Shown here: positions 8,121-20,367 of the stretch, piece by piece | Numbering within the stretch: position 1 is the first letter of the stretch | Layout: each line of letters starts with the position of its first letter | Assembly (NCBI RefSeq): GCF_030249845.1 | Contig: NZ_JANURM010000008.1 | Location: forward strand, 1-64,000 | Reading direction: 5' to 3' | Source of the DNA: Campylobacter gastrosuis | GTDB taxonomy: Bacteria > Campylobacterota > Campylobacteria > Campylobacterales > Campylobacteraceae | Length of the DNA stretch: 64,000 nt | Position numbers and translations under genes: made by a program | The notes under the pieces: model-generated | The model's input: the letters and a program-made list of their open reading frames with translations, nothing else | Told to the model about the DNA's origin: nothing | Databases searched by the model: none

Positions 8121-8944
8121 GCCTTGCTCATAAATTTAACTCACAATACCCAGTAAATTCATTTGCGTTTTTTATATCTTTTAGGATTTGTGTTTTTAGC
8201 TCACTTAGGCTTTGAAATTTCATATTATCGCGAAGTCTAGCCACAAAACACACAGCCACACTTCGTGGGGTTTGTTCTAAATTTAGCCCAATTACGTGCG
8301 TTTCAACACTAAATGCGCCGTCCGTGCTAATGCGGTTGCCAACAAAGGTAACCGAGCCGTAAGTGGCGTTTGCTATCTTTGTGCGTGTGGCATAAACGCC
8401 CGGCTTTGGGGGCAAATAGCCATAAAGCTCCAAATTTAGCGTCGGCACCAGCTCGCTCTTACCAAGCCCCTGCCCTGAGATGACCTGCCCTTCAACTGAA
8501 TACTCACGCCCTAAAAGTTTGTTCGCCTCTCTTACCTCGCCAAGCTTGATTAGCTCCCTAATCGTAGAGCTATGAACGCCCTTGTCATCAAAGCAATACT
8601 CATCAACCACGACCACTTCGCCGTCAAAAATCCGCTTTAAATCGTGCTTATCCCACGCTCTGTTTCTGCCAAAACGAAAGTCATAGCCGACCACGATTTT
8701 GGATAAATTTTTAAAATCACGCTTTAAAAGTGCGATAAATTCATCGCCACTTAAATCCTTAATCGCCTCAAAATCATACAAAAAGCAAGGGTAGTTTGAA
8801 TACTCGGCGCGTTTTAGTTTTGGCGTCAAATTCGCCTTATTTTTATCAATCACAACAAGTCCGCCAAACTCGCCAAGGTGCTTTAAAAGCTGTTTATGCC
8901 CCCTATGCACTCCGTCAAAATGCCCAATTGCAACGGCTGTTATG

Positions 8945-12724
<3,780 letters not shown>

Positions 12725-12728
<4 letters not shown>

Positions 12729-13342
12729 ACTCTGCCCTTTCTTAAAATCGTAAGCAAAAGTGGAGTTAGGATTTGTGGCGATTTTGCGTTTAATTCGCAA
12801 AGATGAACGAGTTTGTAAAAGTATTCAAGCTCGTTTTGGCTAAATTTAAACCCAAGATTAATCGCCTCAAAAATGATAGAACTAACCAGCTCTTTTAGCT
12901 CGTTTTTGCCAAGCTCATCGGTCTGCTCTTTTTTTGAAATTTCATCTAAAAATGTGTAAATTTCTTTTAAATCAAGCTGTTTTAGATTAAGTCCGCTCTT
13001 TGTCCTTTCGCTTTTTGTGAGTAAATTCGTAACACTAAGTCGCGACCTAATCGTAGGTAAAAGCAAATTTTTGCTCGGCGAAACGATTGTAAAAAATATA
13101 TTTCTAGGTGGCTCTTCAAGAATTTTTAAAATGCTATTTTGTGCCTCAATGCGAAAACTTTTTGCCATAACGACTAGCATTTTCTCATCTTTTTCAGCGA
13201 TATAGGCTTCTTTGATTAGGGCTTGTGCGTTTTCAATCAAAAAATCATCGCTAATAAAAAATTTCACGTTGTGCTTAAACTCGCTTTCAAACTCGGACTT
13301 TAAGCCCATAAAATCGTTTGAAATTACGATTTTACTAATCAA
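12725..13342 (-). CDS. holB: DNA polymerase III delta' subunit
   Basis: Clamp-loader stator subunit. 205 residues, short compared with E. coli (about 330) but typical of epsilonproteobacteria. It retains ILKILEEPP near 73-81 and the TIRSRL arginine-finger region near 98. There is no Walker A motif or zinc finger, so it should not itself hydrolyse ATP. The position between hobA and folP matches other Campylobacter. Confidence 0.88.
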
Positions 13343-13881
13343 AAAGAGATCTCCGCAAACAACGTAGCGTCAATGCTTTTGTTAAAAAGCTTAAAAAGCG
13401 TCAGAAGTTTTGTGTCTAAATTTTCATCAGTTGAGCTTAAATAGAAGCTATTTTGCATCTGCTCATCAAAGAGCCACATATAGCTATCATCATTTAGCTT
13501 TGCGATATCGGCACGTTTTGAGCTACTTTTACCGATATAAAAATATACATAGCCGTTTGGCAAAGCGATACTTAGCATATCTTCAAGCAGTAAAATTTGC
13601 TCCTTTGAAGTAAGCTCATCGGCGTTTGGATAGAACGATTTTAGGCTTACAAATGGCAAAAGCGGTCTAAGAAGTCCCGGTTTGTTTATGTTTTTTAAAA
13701 GATAGGTCTCAAACCACGACCTATCTTCATCGGTAATTACTATAAACGTCTTGCCATTTAGCAGGTGTTTTAGGCGTGGTGCTAGAAGCAAAGCCCACTC
13801 AACACGCCTTTCCTCCATCCAGTTCATAGAAATTCCCTCTTTTCGGATCGCATCAAGCGTCCATTTCATAAATTCCTGCAT
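13339..13881 (-). CDS. hobA: DnaA-binding replication initiation factor HobA
   Basis: Epsilonproteobacterial protein that tetramerises and bridges DnaA domain I to promote oriC complex assembly, an analogue of DiaA. 180 residues. Family landmarks: DRSWFETYLLKNI near 53, RPLLPF near 72, SFYP near 82, MWLFDE near 133 and the C-terminal TKLLTLFKLFNKSI. Its start overlaps the lysC stop by one base (TAATG), and holB follows with a 4-base overlap, so two replication factors are translated in tandem. Confidence 0.88.
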   Translation of the reverse strand: MQEFMKWTLDAIRKEGISMNWMEERRVEWALLLAPRLKHLLNGKTFIVITDEDRSWFETYLLKNINKPGLLRPLLPFVSLKSFYPNADELTSKEQILLLEDMLSIALPNGYVYFYIGKSSSKRADIAKLNDDSYMWLFDEQMQNSFYLSSTDENLDTKLLTLFKLFNKSIDATLFAEISF

Positions 13882-15083
13882 TACTTATCAAGCTCGTAAG
13901 CGTCGTGAAGCACACGCACAGCTAGCTCGCCATACTTTTGATCTACGACTACTGATAGTTTTATCTCGCTTGTTGAGATCATTTGGATATTTATGCCCTC
14001 ACGTGCAAGAGTTTCAAAGGCAAGTGAAGCCACTCCGCTGTGGCTTTTCATACCAACGCCAATAATTGAAACCTTTACAATGGCGTCATCATACTCAACG
14101 TGCTTTGCAGCCGAGAGCGAGCTCATCGTGTCTTTGGCTAGTTCAAGCTCGTTTTGAGGCACGGTAAAGCCTAAATTTGTAGTGCCGTCTTGTCCTACGT
14201 TTTGGATTATCATATCAACGTTTATATTTTTCTTTGCAAGTGCAGTGAAAATTTCAGCCGCAATGCCCGGCTTGTCAATCACGCCTCTTAGCGTTACTCT
14301 TGCTTGATTTTTATCTAATGCTATGCCACTTACTAAAACCTTCTCCATATTGTTATCCTCCAAAGTTATTAATGTGCCTTCGTTGTGGTTAAAACTACTT
14401 CTTGTTACGAGTTTTACATTTAATTTTTTAGCCAGTTCAACAGAGCGATTTTGAAGCACTTTTGCACCAGCACTTGCTAATTCTAACATCTCATCATAGC
14501 TAATCGTAGCTAGTTTTTTAGCCTTTTTTTCTATTCGTGGATCAGTCGTATAAACGCCATCAACATCGGTAAAAATTTCGCATAAATCAGCATTTAAAGC
14601 CCCAGCCAAGGCAACAGCTGAAAGGTCAGACCCACCACGCCCAAGTGTGGTAATATCTCCACCCTTTGTAATGCCCTGAAATCCAGCAACAACTACGATT
14701 TTACCGCTACTTAGTTCGCTTTTAATCCTAGCTGTGTTTATATTTTCTATCCTTGCTTTTGTATGCACTTCATCGGTGTAAATTCCAGCCATAGCACCAG
14801 TTAAACCAACTGCTGGATAGCCCTTTGCATTTAGCGCGATAGCTAAAATCGCCGTGGTAACTTGCTCACCAGAGCTTAAAAGCAAGTCCATAGCAATGCC
14901 GTTTGGGTCTTTGCTAAAATGCTCTCCATACTCAACTAGCTGGTTTGTCACGCCACTCATCGCAGATACGACTACGACGACATCAGCACCGCTTTTTTTA
15001 GTCTCAATCACCCTATCTGCGACAGCCTCAATACGTTCAAGTGTGCCAACACTTGTGCCGCCGAATTTTTGAACGATTAACAT
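13881..15083 (-). CDS. lysC: Aspartokinase
   Basis: Phosphorylates aspartate, the first step towards lysine, diaminopimelate, threonine and methionine. 400 residues: kinase domain with KFGGTSVG at 5-12, GRGGSD near 147 and FTDVDGVYTTDPR near 173, then two ACT domains (about 265-400) for feedback inhibition by lysine or threonine. Single complete polypeptide. It follows rppH with a TAATG overlap. Confidence 0.96.
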   Translation of the reverse strand: MLIVQKFGGTSVGTLERIEAVADRVIETKKSGADVVVVVSAMSGVTNQLVEYGEHFSKDPNGIAMDLLLSSGEQVTTAILAIALNAKGYPAVGLTGAMAGIYTDEVHTKARIENINTARIKSELSSGKIVVVAGFQGITKGGDITTLGRGGSDLSAVALAGALNADLCEIFTDVDGVYTTDPRIEKKAKKLATISYDEMLELASAGAKVLQNRSVELAKKLNVKLVTRSSFNHNEGTLITLEDNNMEKVLVSGIALDKNQARVTLRGVIDKPGIAAEIFTALAKKNINVDMIIQNVGQDGTTNLGFTVPQNELELAKDTMSSLSAAKHVEYDDAIVKVSIIGVGMKSHSGVASLAFETLAREGINIQMISTSEIKLSVVVDQKYGELAVRVLHDAYELDK

Positions 15084-15547
15084 TAAAAAAATCCTTTCTC
15101 TTTAAAATAAGTTAAAACTTTTGTGTAAATTGGCTTTTTAAAGTTGTTAATATCGCCTAAAACATCCTTAACACTTACGAATTTATACCTGCTAAACTCG
15201 GGGTGCTTGGTGTTTAAATTTATCCTTGCCCCAGCGTTTAAACGCACTAAAAAATACTTTTGCGTTTGTCCGTCATAGTTATACATTTTTTTACTAGCAC
15301 CGCTTGGGAAGTCGTAGCTTAGCCACTCTGGATACTCATCTAAAACCACGACATCATCAGTGCCTATCTCCTCTTTTAGCTCCCTTAAAAGTGCCTCTTT
15401 TGGGCTTTCATTCTCATCAATGCCACCTTGTGGGAACTGCCAAACCTCATTTAAATCCGTGCGATTTGCGATGAAAATTTCACACTTTAAAGGGTATTTA
15501 TGCGACAGCACGACAGCAGCGACATTTGGTCTGTATCTCTTTTGCAT
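15083..15547 (-). CDS. rppH: RNA pyrophosphohydrolase (Nudix)
   Basis: Removes pyrophosphate from the 5' end of triphosphorylated mRNA, which starts decay; also acts on dinucleoside polyphosphates. 154 residues with a complete Nudix box (GGIDENESPKEALLRELKEE, about 41-60, followed by IG) and the flanking EVWQFPQGG and YPEWLSYDFP motifs of the RppH/NudH subfamily. It is the first gene of the rppH-to-ribF run, divergent from hemW. Confidence 0.93.
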   Translation of the reverse strand: MQKRYRPNVAAVVLSHKYPLKCEIFIANRTDLNEVWQFPQGGIDENESPKEALLRELKEEIGTDDVVVLDEYPEWLSYDFPSGASKKMYNYDGQTQKYFLVRLNAGARINLNTKHPEFSRYKFVSVKDVLGDINNFKKPIYTKVLTYFKEKGFF

Positions 15548-15626
15548 ATTTAACCTAAATTTATAATTTTTGCGAGATTTTAGCGAAATAAATTTTAAAC
15601 CTTTATCAAGTGCGAATAAATTTTTA

Positions 15627-15635
15627 TGTTAAAAT
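15627..15635 (+). promoter_or_regulatory. Candidate extended -10 of hemW
   Basis: TGTTAAAAT (15627-15635) fits the Campylobacter extended -10, 26 bases before the hemW GTG. The region upstream is A/T-rich with no clear -35. Confidence 0.5.
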
Positions 15636-15661
15636 ATCGTAAAAAATTTTAAAGGCTAATC

Positions 15662-16714
15662 GTGTTACTTTACATACATATCCCATTTTGCGAAAGTAAA
15701 TGCCCTTACTGCAACTTTGGCTCTGTTGTAGGCGAAAAATCACTAGCGAATGATTATTTTAACGCACTTTGCGATGATTTAAACCACCAAATAAAAGCAC
15801 TAAAAAATCCAAAATTTTCAAGCGTTTTTATAGGCGGAGGCACGCCAAGCGTGATTGATTTTAATTTTTACACAAAATTATTTGAAATTTTTAAGCCGTT
15901 TTTACAAGAAGATTGCGAGATTACAGCCGAAGCAAACCCAAACTCAGCCTCACTTGCTTGGCTTTTAGGTATGCGAAATTTAGGCGTAAATCGCATAAGT
16001 TTTGGGGCTCAAAGCTTCTTTGCCGATAAGCTTGAAATGCTTGGCAGGACACACGGAGCAAACGACGTCAAAATCGCCGTGCAAAATGCAAAAATAGCCG
16101 GTTTTAACGATATAAACGTGGATTTAATCTACTCAACAAGGCTTGATAACAAAAAACGGCTAGAAAAAGAGATTTTAAGCATAAAAGAGCTTGGCGTTAC
16201 GCACATTAGTGCCTACTCGCTAACGCTTGAAGAAAACACGCCATTTGCAAAAAAAGATGAATATAAAAAAGATAGCGCGTATTTTGCTAAATTTTTAATT
16301 AGCGAGATTGAAAAAAGCGGTTTTAAGCAGTATGAGATCTCAAATTTTGGAAAAATTTGCAAACACAATCTTGGCTACTGGCAAGGCGATGAGTATATTG
16401 GCGTTGGTGCTTATTCGGTCGGATTTTACGATAAAAAACGCCACTACGCTGCTAAAAATTTAAAAGATTACATAAAAAATCCAACGCTTAAAGAGGTTGA
16501 AAATTTAAGCGACAGGGATTTAATGCTAGAACATATCTTTTTAGGTGCTAGGAGCATTGCTGGGATTGATAAAAATAGGCTTGATGAGAGTGCGTTAAAA
16601 AACGCAGAATTTTTAGCAAAAAGCAAAAAAATCAGCCAAAAAAATGGCAAATTTTACGTTAAAAATTTTCTCTTAGCCGATGAGATTGCACTTTTTATCT
16701 CAAACGATAGCTAG
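15662..16714 (+). CDS. hemW: Radical SAM protein HemW (heme chaperone type)
   Basis: 350 residues with a [4Fe-4S] motif CESKCPYCNF at 10-19 (C10, C14, C17). The residue after the third cysteine plus one is Phe; HemW proteins have CxxxCxYCxF, while true oxygen-independent coproporphyrinogen oxidase HemN has a fourth cysteine there. So a heme-handling role is more likely than porphyrin oxidation. A GGGTPS SAM-binding motif follows near 60. The start is GTG with AAAGGC upstream. It heads the hemW-tatB-tatC-queA run. Confidence 0.9.
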   Translation: MLLYIHIPFCESKCPYCNFGSVVGEKSLANDYFNALCDDLNHQIKALKNPKFSSVFIGGGTPSVIDFNFYTKLFEIFKPFLQEDCEITAEANPNSASLAWLLGMRNLGVNRISFGAQSFFADKLEMLGRTHGANDVKIAVQNAKIAGFNDINVDLIYSTRLDNKKRLEKEILSIKELGVTHISAYSLTLEENTPFAKKDEYKKDSAYFAKFLISEIEKSGFKQYEISNFGKICKHNLGYWQGDEYIGVGAYSVGFYDKKRHYAAKNLKDYIKNPTLKEVENLSDRDLMLEHIFLGARSIAGIDKNRLDESALKNAEFLAKSKKISQKNGKFYVKNFLLADEIALFISNDS

Positions 16715-16781
16715 GATTTATAAAATTTTGAGAAAAATAAGGCTAAAATGGCTATTTTTAAATTTAAAATTAGGGTAAAAA

Positions 16782-17186
16782 ATGTTTGGTATTAGCCTAC
16801 CTGAAATCGTTCTTATCGCCGTTGTAGCCGTGCTTGTTTTAGGTCCAGATAAACTGCCTCAAACAATGGTAAGCATTGCAAAAATGTTTAAAAGCGTTAA
16901 AAAAAGCATAAATGACGCAAAGTCAAGTTTTGACCAAGAGATGAAAATCGCCGAGCTAAAAGAGGACGCTAAAAAATACAAAGAGAGCCTTGAAAAAACG
17001 ACACAAAACGTGCGAAAAAAGCTCACATTTGAAGAGCTTGATGAGCTTAAAAAGGGCATGAGCGACGCAAAATCTAGCATTGATGAGAGCCTAAATAGCG
17101 TCAAAAAAAGCGTAGAAGCTGTGCAAAATCCCACAAAAGCGGTCGGCGAAGCGATAAAAGATAGCCTGACTGATAAGAAAGAGGCG
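16782..17186 (+). CDS. tatB: Sec-independent translocase subunit TatB
   Basis: Receptor component of the twin-arginine export system, which carries folded cofactor proteins. About 134 residues: one N-terminal membrane helix (SLPEIVLIAVVAVLVLGP), the hinge GPDKLP, an amphipathic helix, and a long charged coiled tail, which distinguishes TatB from TatA. Its stop codon TGA runs from 17187 to 17189 and overlaps the tatC ATG. tatA is not in the window. Confidence 0.9.
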
Positions 17187-17188
17187 TG

Positions 17189-17926
17189 ATGTTTGAGGAG
17201 TTAAAACCGCATATTGCTGAACTTAGAAAGAGATTAACGATTAGCATTATTAGTGTGATTGTGGCGTTTTTGGCGTGTTTTGCCTTTTGGGAGCCGATTT
17301 TAGCGTGGATGAGCGCACCCCTAAAAGCAGCTCTGCCAAGTGGTAGCGAGATTATCTTTACGCAGGTGCAAGAGGTCTTTTTTACAGCGATGAAGGTCGC
17401 ATTTTTTGCTGGACTTATCGTGGCTTTGCCAGTGATTTTTTGGCAGTTTTGGCTATTTGTAGCGCCCGGACTTTATGATAATGAAAAAAAATATGTAATC
17501 CCATTTGTAATCTCAGCCACACTTATGTTTTTAGTCGGTGCTTCGTTTTGTTACTATCTTGTTATACCGCTTGGGTTTGAATTTTTAATCGCATTTGGCG
17601 GTAAATTATTTACAGCACTGCCTAGCATTGGCGAATACGTGGGCTTTTTTACGAAGTTGCTTGTTGCGTTTGGAGCGGCGTTTGAGCTACCTGTAATCAC
17701 ATTTTTTCTAGCAAAAATCGGACTTGTTGATGATGAGATGCTAAAAAAATACTTTCGCCACTCTATCGTTTTAATCTTCGTTTTTGCCGCCGTCGTAACG
17801 CCACCTGATGTCATCTCACAGCTTTTAATGGCATTCCCACTAATCGGACTTTATGCCATTTCAATCTACATTGCAAAAAAGATAAATCCAGCCGTAAAAG
17901 ATAATGAAAATTCAGACGATGAGTGA
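17189..17926 (+). CDS. tatC: Sec-independent translocase subunit TatC
   Basis: Polytopic Tat core that recognises the twin-arginine signal. 245 residues with six predicted membrane segments, the N-terminal HIAELRKRL, the periplasmic-loop FYFF-like WQFWLFVAPGLY near 95-106 and the FELPVITFFLAKIG segment near 160. ATG at 17189 overlaps the tatB stop by one base; a GTG one codon upstream is less likely. Confidence 0.96.
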   Translation: MFEELKPHIAELRKRLTISIISVIVAFLACFAFWEPILAWMSAPLKAALPSGSEIIFTQVQEVFFTAMKVAFFAGLIVALPVIFWQFWLFVAPGLYDNEKKYVIPFVISATLMFLVGASFCYYLVIPLGFEFLIAFGGKLFTALPSIGEYVGFFTKLLVAFGAAFELPVITFFLAKIGLVDDEMLKKYFRHSIVLIFVFAAVVTPPDVISQLLMAFPLIGLYAISIYIAKKINPAVKDNENSDDE

Positions 17927-18938
17927 TATAAACGCCCTTTCTAGCTACGACTATTTTTTGCCACCAGAGCTAATTGCAAACGCTCCGATTATGCCAAAAG
18001 AGGCGGCAAAATTGCTTGTTTATCACAAAAAAAATGGCAAGATTGAGCATTTAAAATTTGGCGATTTGGCTGAAATTTTACCAGATTGTGCTGTGATTTT
18101 TAACGACACAAAGGTGATAAAGGCTAGAATTTTAGGCAAAAAATCAAGCGGTGGTGCTTGTGAGATTATGCTAAATCAACCGCTTGGCGACGCTAATTTT
18201 AGTGCTTATGTGCGTGGCAAAGTAGGCGTTAGTAGCGTTTTAAATTTTGCTAACGGCGTTAGTGCTGAAATTTTAAAGCTCTGTGATGATGGCACAAGGG
18301 TCGTGAAATTTTATAAAAATGGCGAAATTTTAAGCAACCAAGCCCTATTTTTAGAGCTTGAAACTATCGGACACGTCCCACTGCCACCATACATAAAACG
18401 CCCTGATACCAAAGATGATGAGAGCTGGTATCAGAGCATTTTTGCCATAAATAGCGGTGCAGTGGCTGCTCCGACTGCTAGTTTGCACTTTTCAGAAGAT
18501 ATGCTTAAAAAAATTGAGAAATCTCATCAAAGTGCCTACATTACGCTTCACGTTGGAGCTGGGACTTTTAAGGGCGTTGAGTGTGAAAACATAAACGAGC
18601 ATAAAATTCACAGCGAATTTTATCAAATCCCGCAAAAAACAGCCGATATAATTAACTCCCAAACGCCGATTTTAGGGGTCGGCACGACCACGACTAGGTG
18701 CGTTGAGTGGTATAAAAGAAGTGGAATTTTAAGCGGTAGCTGTGAGCTTTTTTTAAACCCAAACAATAGACCAATAAGGCAGGATTATCTGCTTACAAAT
18801 TTTCATCTGCCAAAATCAACGCTAATAATGCTAGTGGCTAGCTTTATCGGACTTGAAGAAACAATGAGAATTTACAAAACTGCCATAGATGAGCGATACC
18901 GCTTCTACTCTTACGGCGATGCGATGGTGATAATATGA
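17919..18938 (+). CDS. queA: tRNA preQ1(34) ribosyltransferase-isomerase
   Basis: Transfers the ribose moiety of SAM onto preQ1 at tRNA position 34, forming epoxyqueuosine. About 339 residues, spanning the whole family: YDYFLPPELIA at the start, VIFNDTKVIKARI near 55, GHVPLPPYI near 147, AAPTASLHF near 180, LHVGAGTFKGV near 205 and NFHLPKSTLIMLV near 290. The ATG at 17919 overlaps tatC by 8 bases; another in-frame ATG at 17904 is possible. Confidence 0.94.
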   Translation: MSDINALSSYDYFLPPELIANAPIMPKEAAKLLVYHKKNGKIEHLKFGDLAEILPDCAVIFNDTKVIKARILGKKSSGGACEIMLNQPLGDANFSAYVRGKVGVSSVLNFANGVSAEILKLCDDGTRVVKFYKNGEILSNQALFLELETIGHVPLPPYIKRPDTKDDESWYQSIFAINSGAVAAPTASLHFSEDMLKKIEKSHQSAYITLHVGAGTFKGVECENINEHKIHSEFYQIPQKTADIINSQTPILGVGTTTTRCVEWYKRSGILSGSCELFLNPNNRPIRQDYLLTNFHLPKSTLIMLVASFIGLEETMRIYKTAIDERYRFYSYGDAMVII

Positions 18939-19789
18939 AAAATTTTGACTTAGTAACTGGACTTAATTTCTTGCTTGAAGCATTGTATTACGATGGCTTT
19001 ACGACTGGCAACAAGATACTTTTTGACTACCTGCCGACTTATCCTAGAAAATTTAAGGCAAATATGGCTGGTGTGATTAAGGTTTTTGAGTATTGTGCCA
19101 AGACATTTTTATACTCAACAAGAAACACAAAGCTCACAATCTCTTTTAAACTCACAAACTACACAAAAGAGATGGTCTATTTTCGCGTGAATTTTAAGAT
19201 AGACCAAAAGCTTGACAGGCTAAATGAGAACTACCTAAAAATCGCAAGAACAGCAGCTAGCGAGCTAAAAGTGAGTATGTTAATAGCACGAGATGAGATT
19301 ACGCTTGATTTTGGTATGGGGCTTACGCAAAATAGTGTTGAGCCTTTGGGGCTAAAAAGCGAGGATATAAAAAAATATAAGGCAGTTATCGCTTACAGCG
19401 ATGATGAGGGCTTTAAAATTTTAACAAATCAGCTAAAAAATATCGGCATAGATGTCAAGCCAAAACACGATTTTGCAGTGCTAAAAATGCACATAGAAGA
19501 TAAAATTTACCGCCCAAATTTGGTATTTTTATACAAAAAAATAATTGATAACAGGGTTGAGTTTGAGCAAATTTTAGAATACAAAAAAATAAAGGGATTT
19601 AGCATAATTGCAATCTGCGATAACGATGATTTTCTTGATGATAAGATTAAAAATGATGTCATTATTTTAAGACAACCCTACACCTACGATGTGATTTGTG
19701 CCGTGCTAAATATGGCGTATATGATGCAAACGAACGCCGAAAATATGGGGGGGGGGAGCCGCAACTACGTTTTAAAAATGCTTAGATAA
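18935..19789 (+). CDS. Degenerate histidine-kinase-like ATPase plus pseudo-receiver protein, with G10 tract
   Basis: 284 residues, not assigned to a named family. Residues about 40-130 resemble a GHKL ATPase fold (FEYCAKTFLYSTRNTKLTIS aligns with the N-box region of kinases), but I see no phosphoacceptor H-box and no clear G boxes. Residues about 147-265 look like a receiver domain (PNLVFLYKKI in place of the phospho-Asp strand; ILRQPYTYDVI near the end as the Lys-Pro strand), with the acidic sites altered. It may therefore be a non-catalytic signalling protein. The start overlaps queA (ATGA). A run of ten G at 19747-19756 lies 11 codons before the stop. Confidence 0.6.
   Translation: MKNFDLVTGLNFLLEALYYDGFTTGNKILFDYLPTYPRKFKANMAGVIKVFEYCAKTFLYSTRNTKLTISFKLTNYTKEMVYFRVNFKIDQKLDRLNENYLKIARTAASELKVSMLIARDEITLDFGMGLTQNSVEPLGLKSEDIKKYKAVIAYSDDEGFKILTNQLKNIGIDVKPKHDFAVLKMHIEDKIYRPNLVFLYKKIIDNRVEFEQILEYKKIKGFSIIAICDNDDFLDDKIKNDVIILRQPYTYDVICAVLNMAYMMQTNAENMGGGSRNYVLKMLR
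19747..19756 (+). repeat. G10 homopolymer inside coding sequence
   Basis: Ten consecutive G within the 3' end of the kinase/receiver-like gene. Tracts of this length slip at high rate in Campylobacter and cause phase variation. Here ten G give a tail GGGSRNYVLKMLR; eleven would give GGGEPQLRFKNA and nine GGGAATTF, so only the last residues change. Confidence 0.9.
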
Positions 19790-20367
19790 TTTTGCTTTTT
19801 TGTTTTTTTATGAATTTTTATTTGAAAAACCAAAACCTAAAAGGCTAATTTTGCTTATTTTAATCGTTTGTCTTGAAATTTTGCTCTTTTAATAATGCTA
19901 ACAAATCTTTTTAAAGTGTTTTTTATCTTTAAATTTTTATTTTAAATCCAAACATAAACGGCTAAAAATTAAAAATGTTAGCAAGATTAGTTTAAAATTT
20001 TTATTTAAAACTCCAAAAAGCAAAATTTCAAAAGGCAAGGTTAGCTGATTTTTAGCCGTTTGTTTTGCAAATTTTATTTGAATTTTACTCTTTTAATAGC
20101 ATTGGCAAATATTTTTAAAGCGTTTTGCTTTGTAAATTTTAATCTGAAAATCCAAAATTAAACGGCTAAAATTTCAAAACTCCAAGTAAAAATTTCAAAC
20201 GGCAAAGTTGGCTGATTTTTAGTCGTTTGTTTTAAAATTTTACTCTTTTGCTAACACCAACAAAGGCAAAATAAAAAAAACGTTAGAAAATATTTTTACA
20301 AATTTTGGTTAATTAAAAGGAGTAAAACGGCTAATTAATAGCCGTTTTGGTGGTTTTAAAAGGTGAT
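19790..20367. repeat. Non-coding 578-bp block with three degenerate repeats
   Basis: No open frame with credible content. Three imperfect units begin near 19841, 20032 and 20199 (about 190 and 168 apart). Each has AAGGC(T/A)A, then a T-rich segment ending in a (T)CGTTTG motif, then TTTTACTCTTTTAATA or a variant, then AACGGCTAAAA. A perfect 14-bp inverted repeat (19956-19969 against 20048-20061) links consecutive units. The words ACGGCTA and TAGCCGT are the same as the arms of the ftsZ terminator at 20324-20348, so the block may have grown by copying of that terminator. Confidence 0.65.
20324..20348 (-). terminator. Intrinsic terminator of ftsZ
   Basis: A 10-bp perfect stem AAAACGGCTA / TAGCCGTTTT with a 5-base loop, 20 bases after the ftsZ stop. 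On the minus strand it is followed by TTTTACTCCTTTT. Confidence 0.8.

Noticed and set aside
7886..8215. Open frame through the tandem repeats
   Set aside because: The reading is a translation of repeat units and the end of ribF in antisense; it lacks a ribosome site and resembles no protein.
15662..16714. Coproporphyrinogen oxidase HemN
   Set aside because: The residue after the third cluster cysteine plus one is Phe, not Cys, which is the HemW pattern.
19790..20367. Undetected small gene or tRNA in the gap before ftsZ
   Set aside because: All frames are closed quickly by stops, there is no ribosome site, and no cloverleaf or CCA-type end was found.
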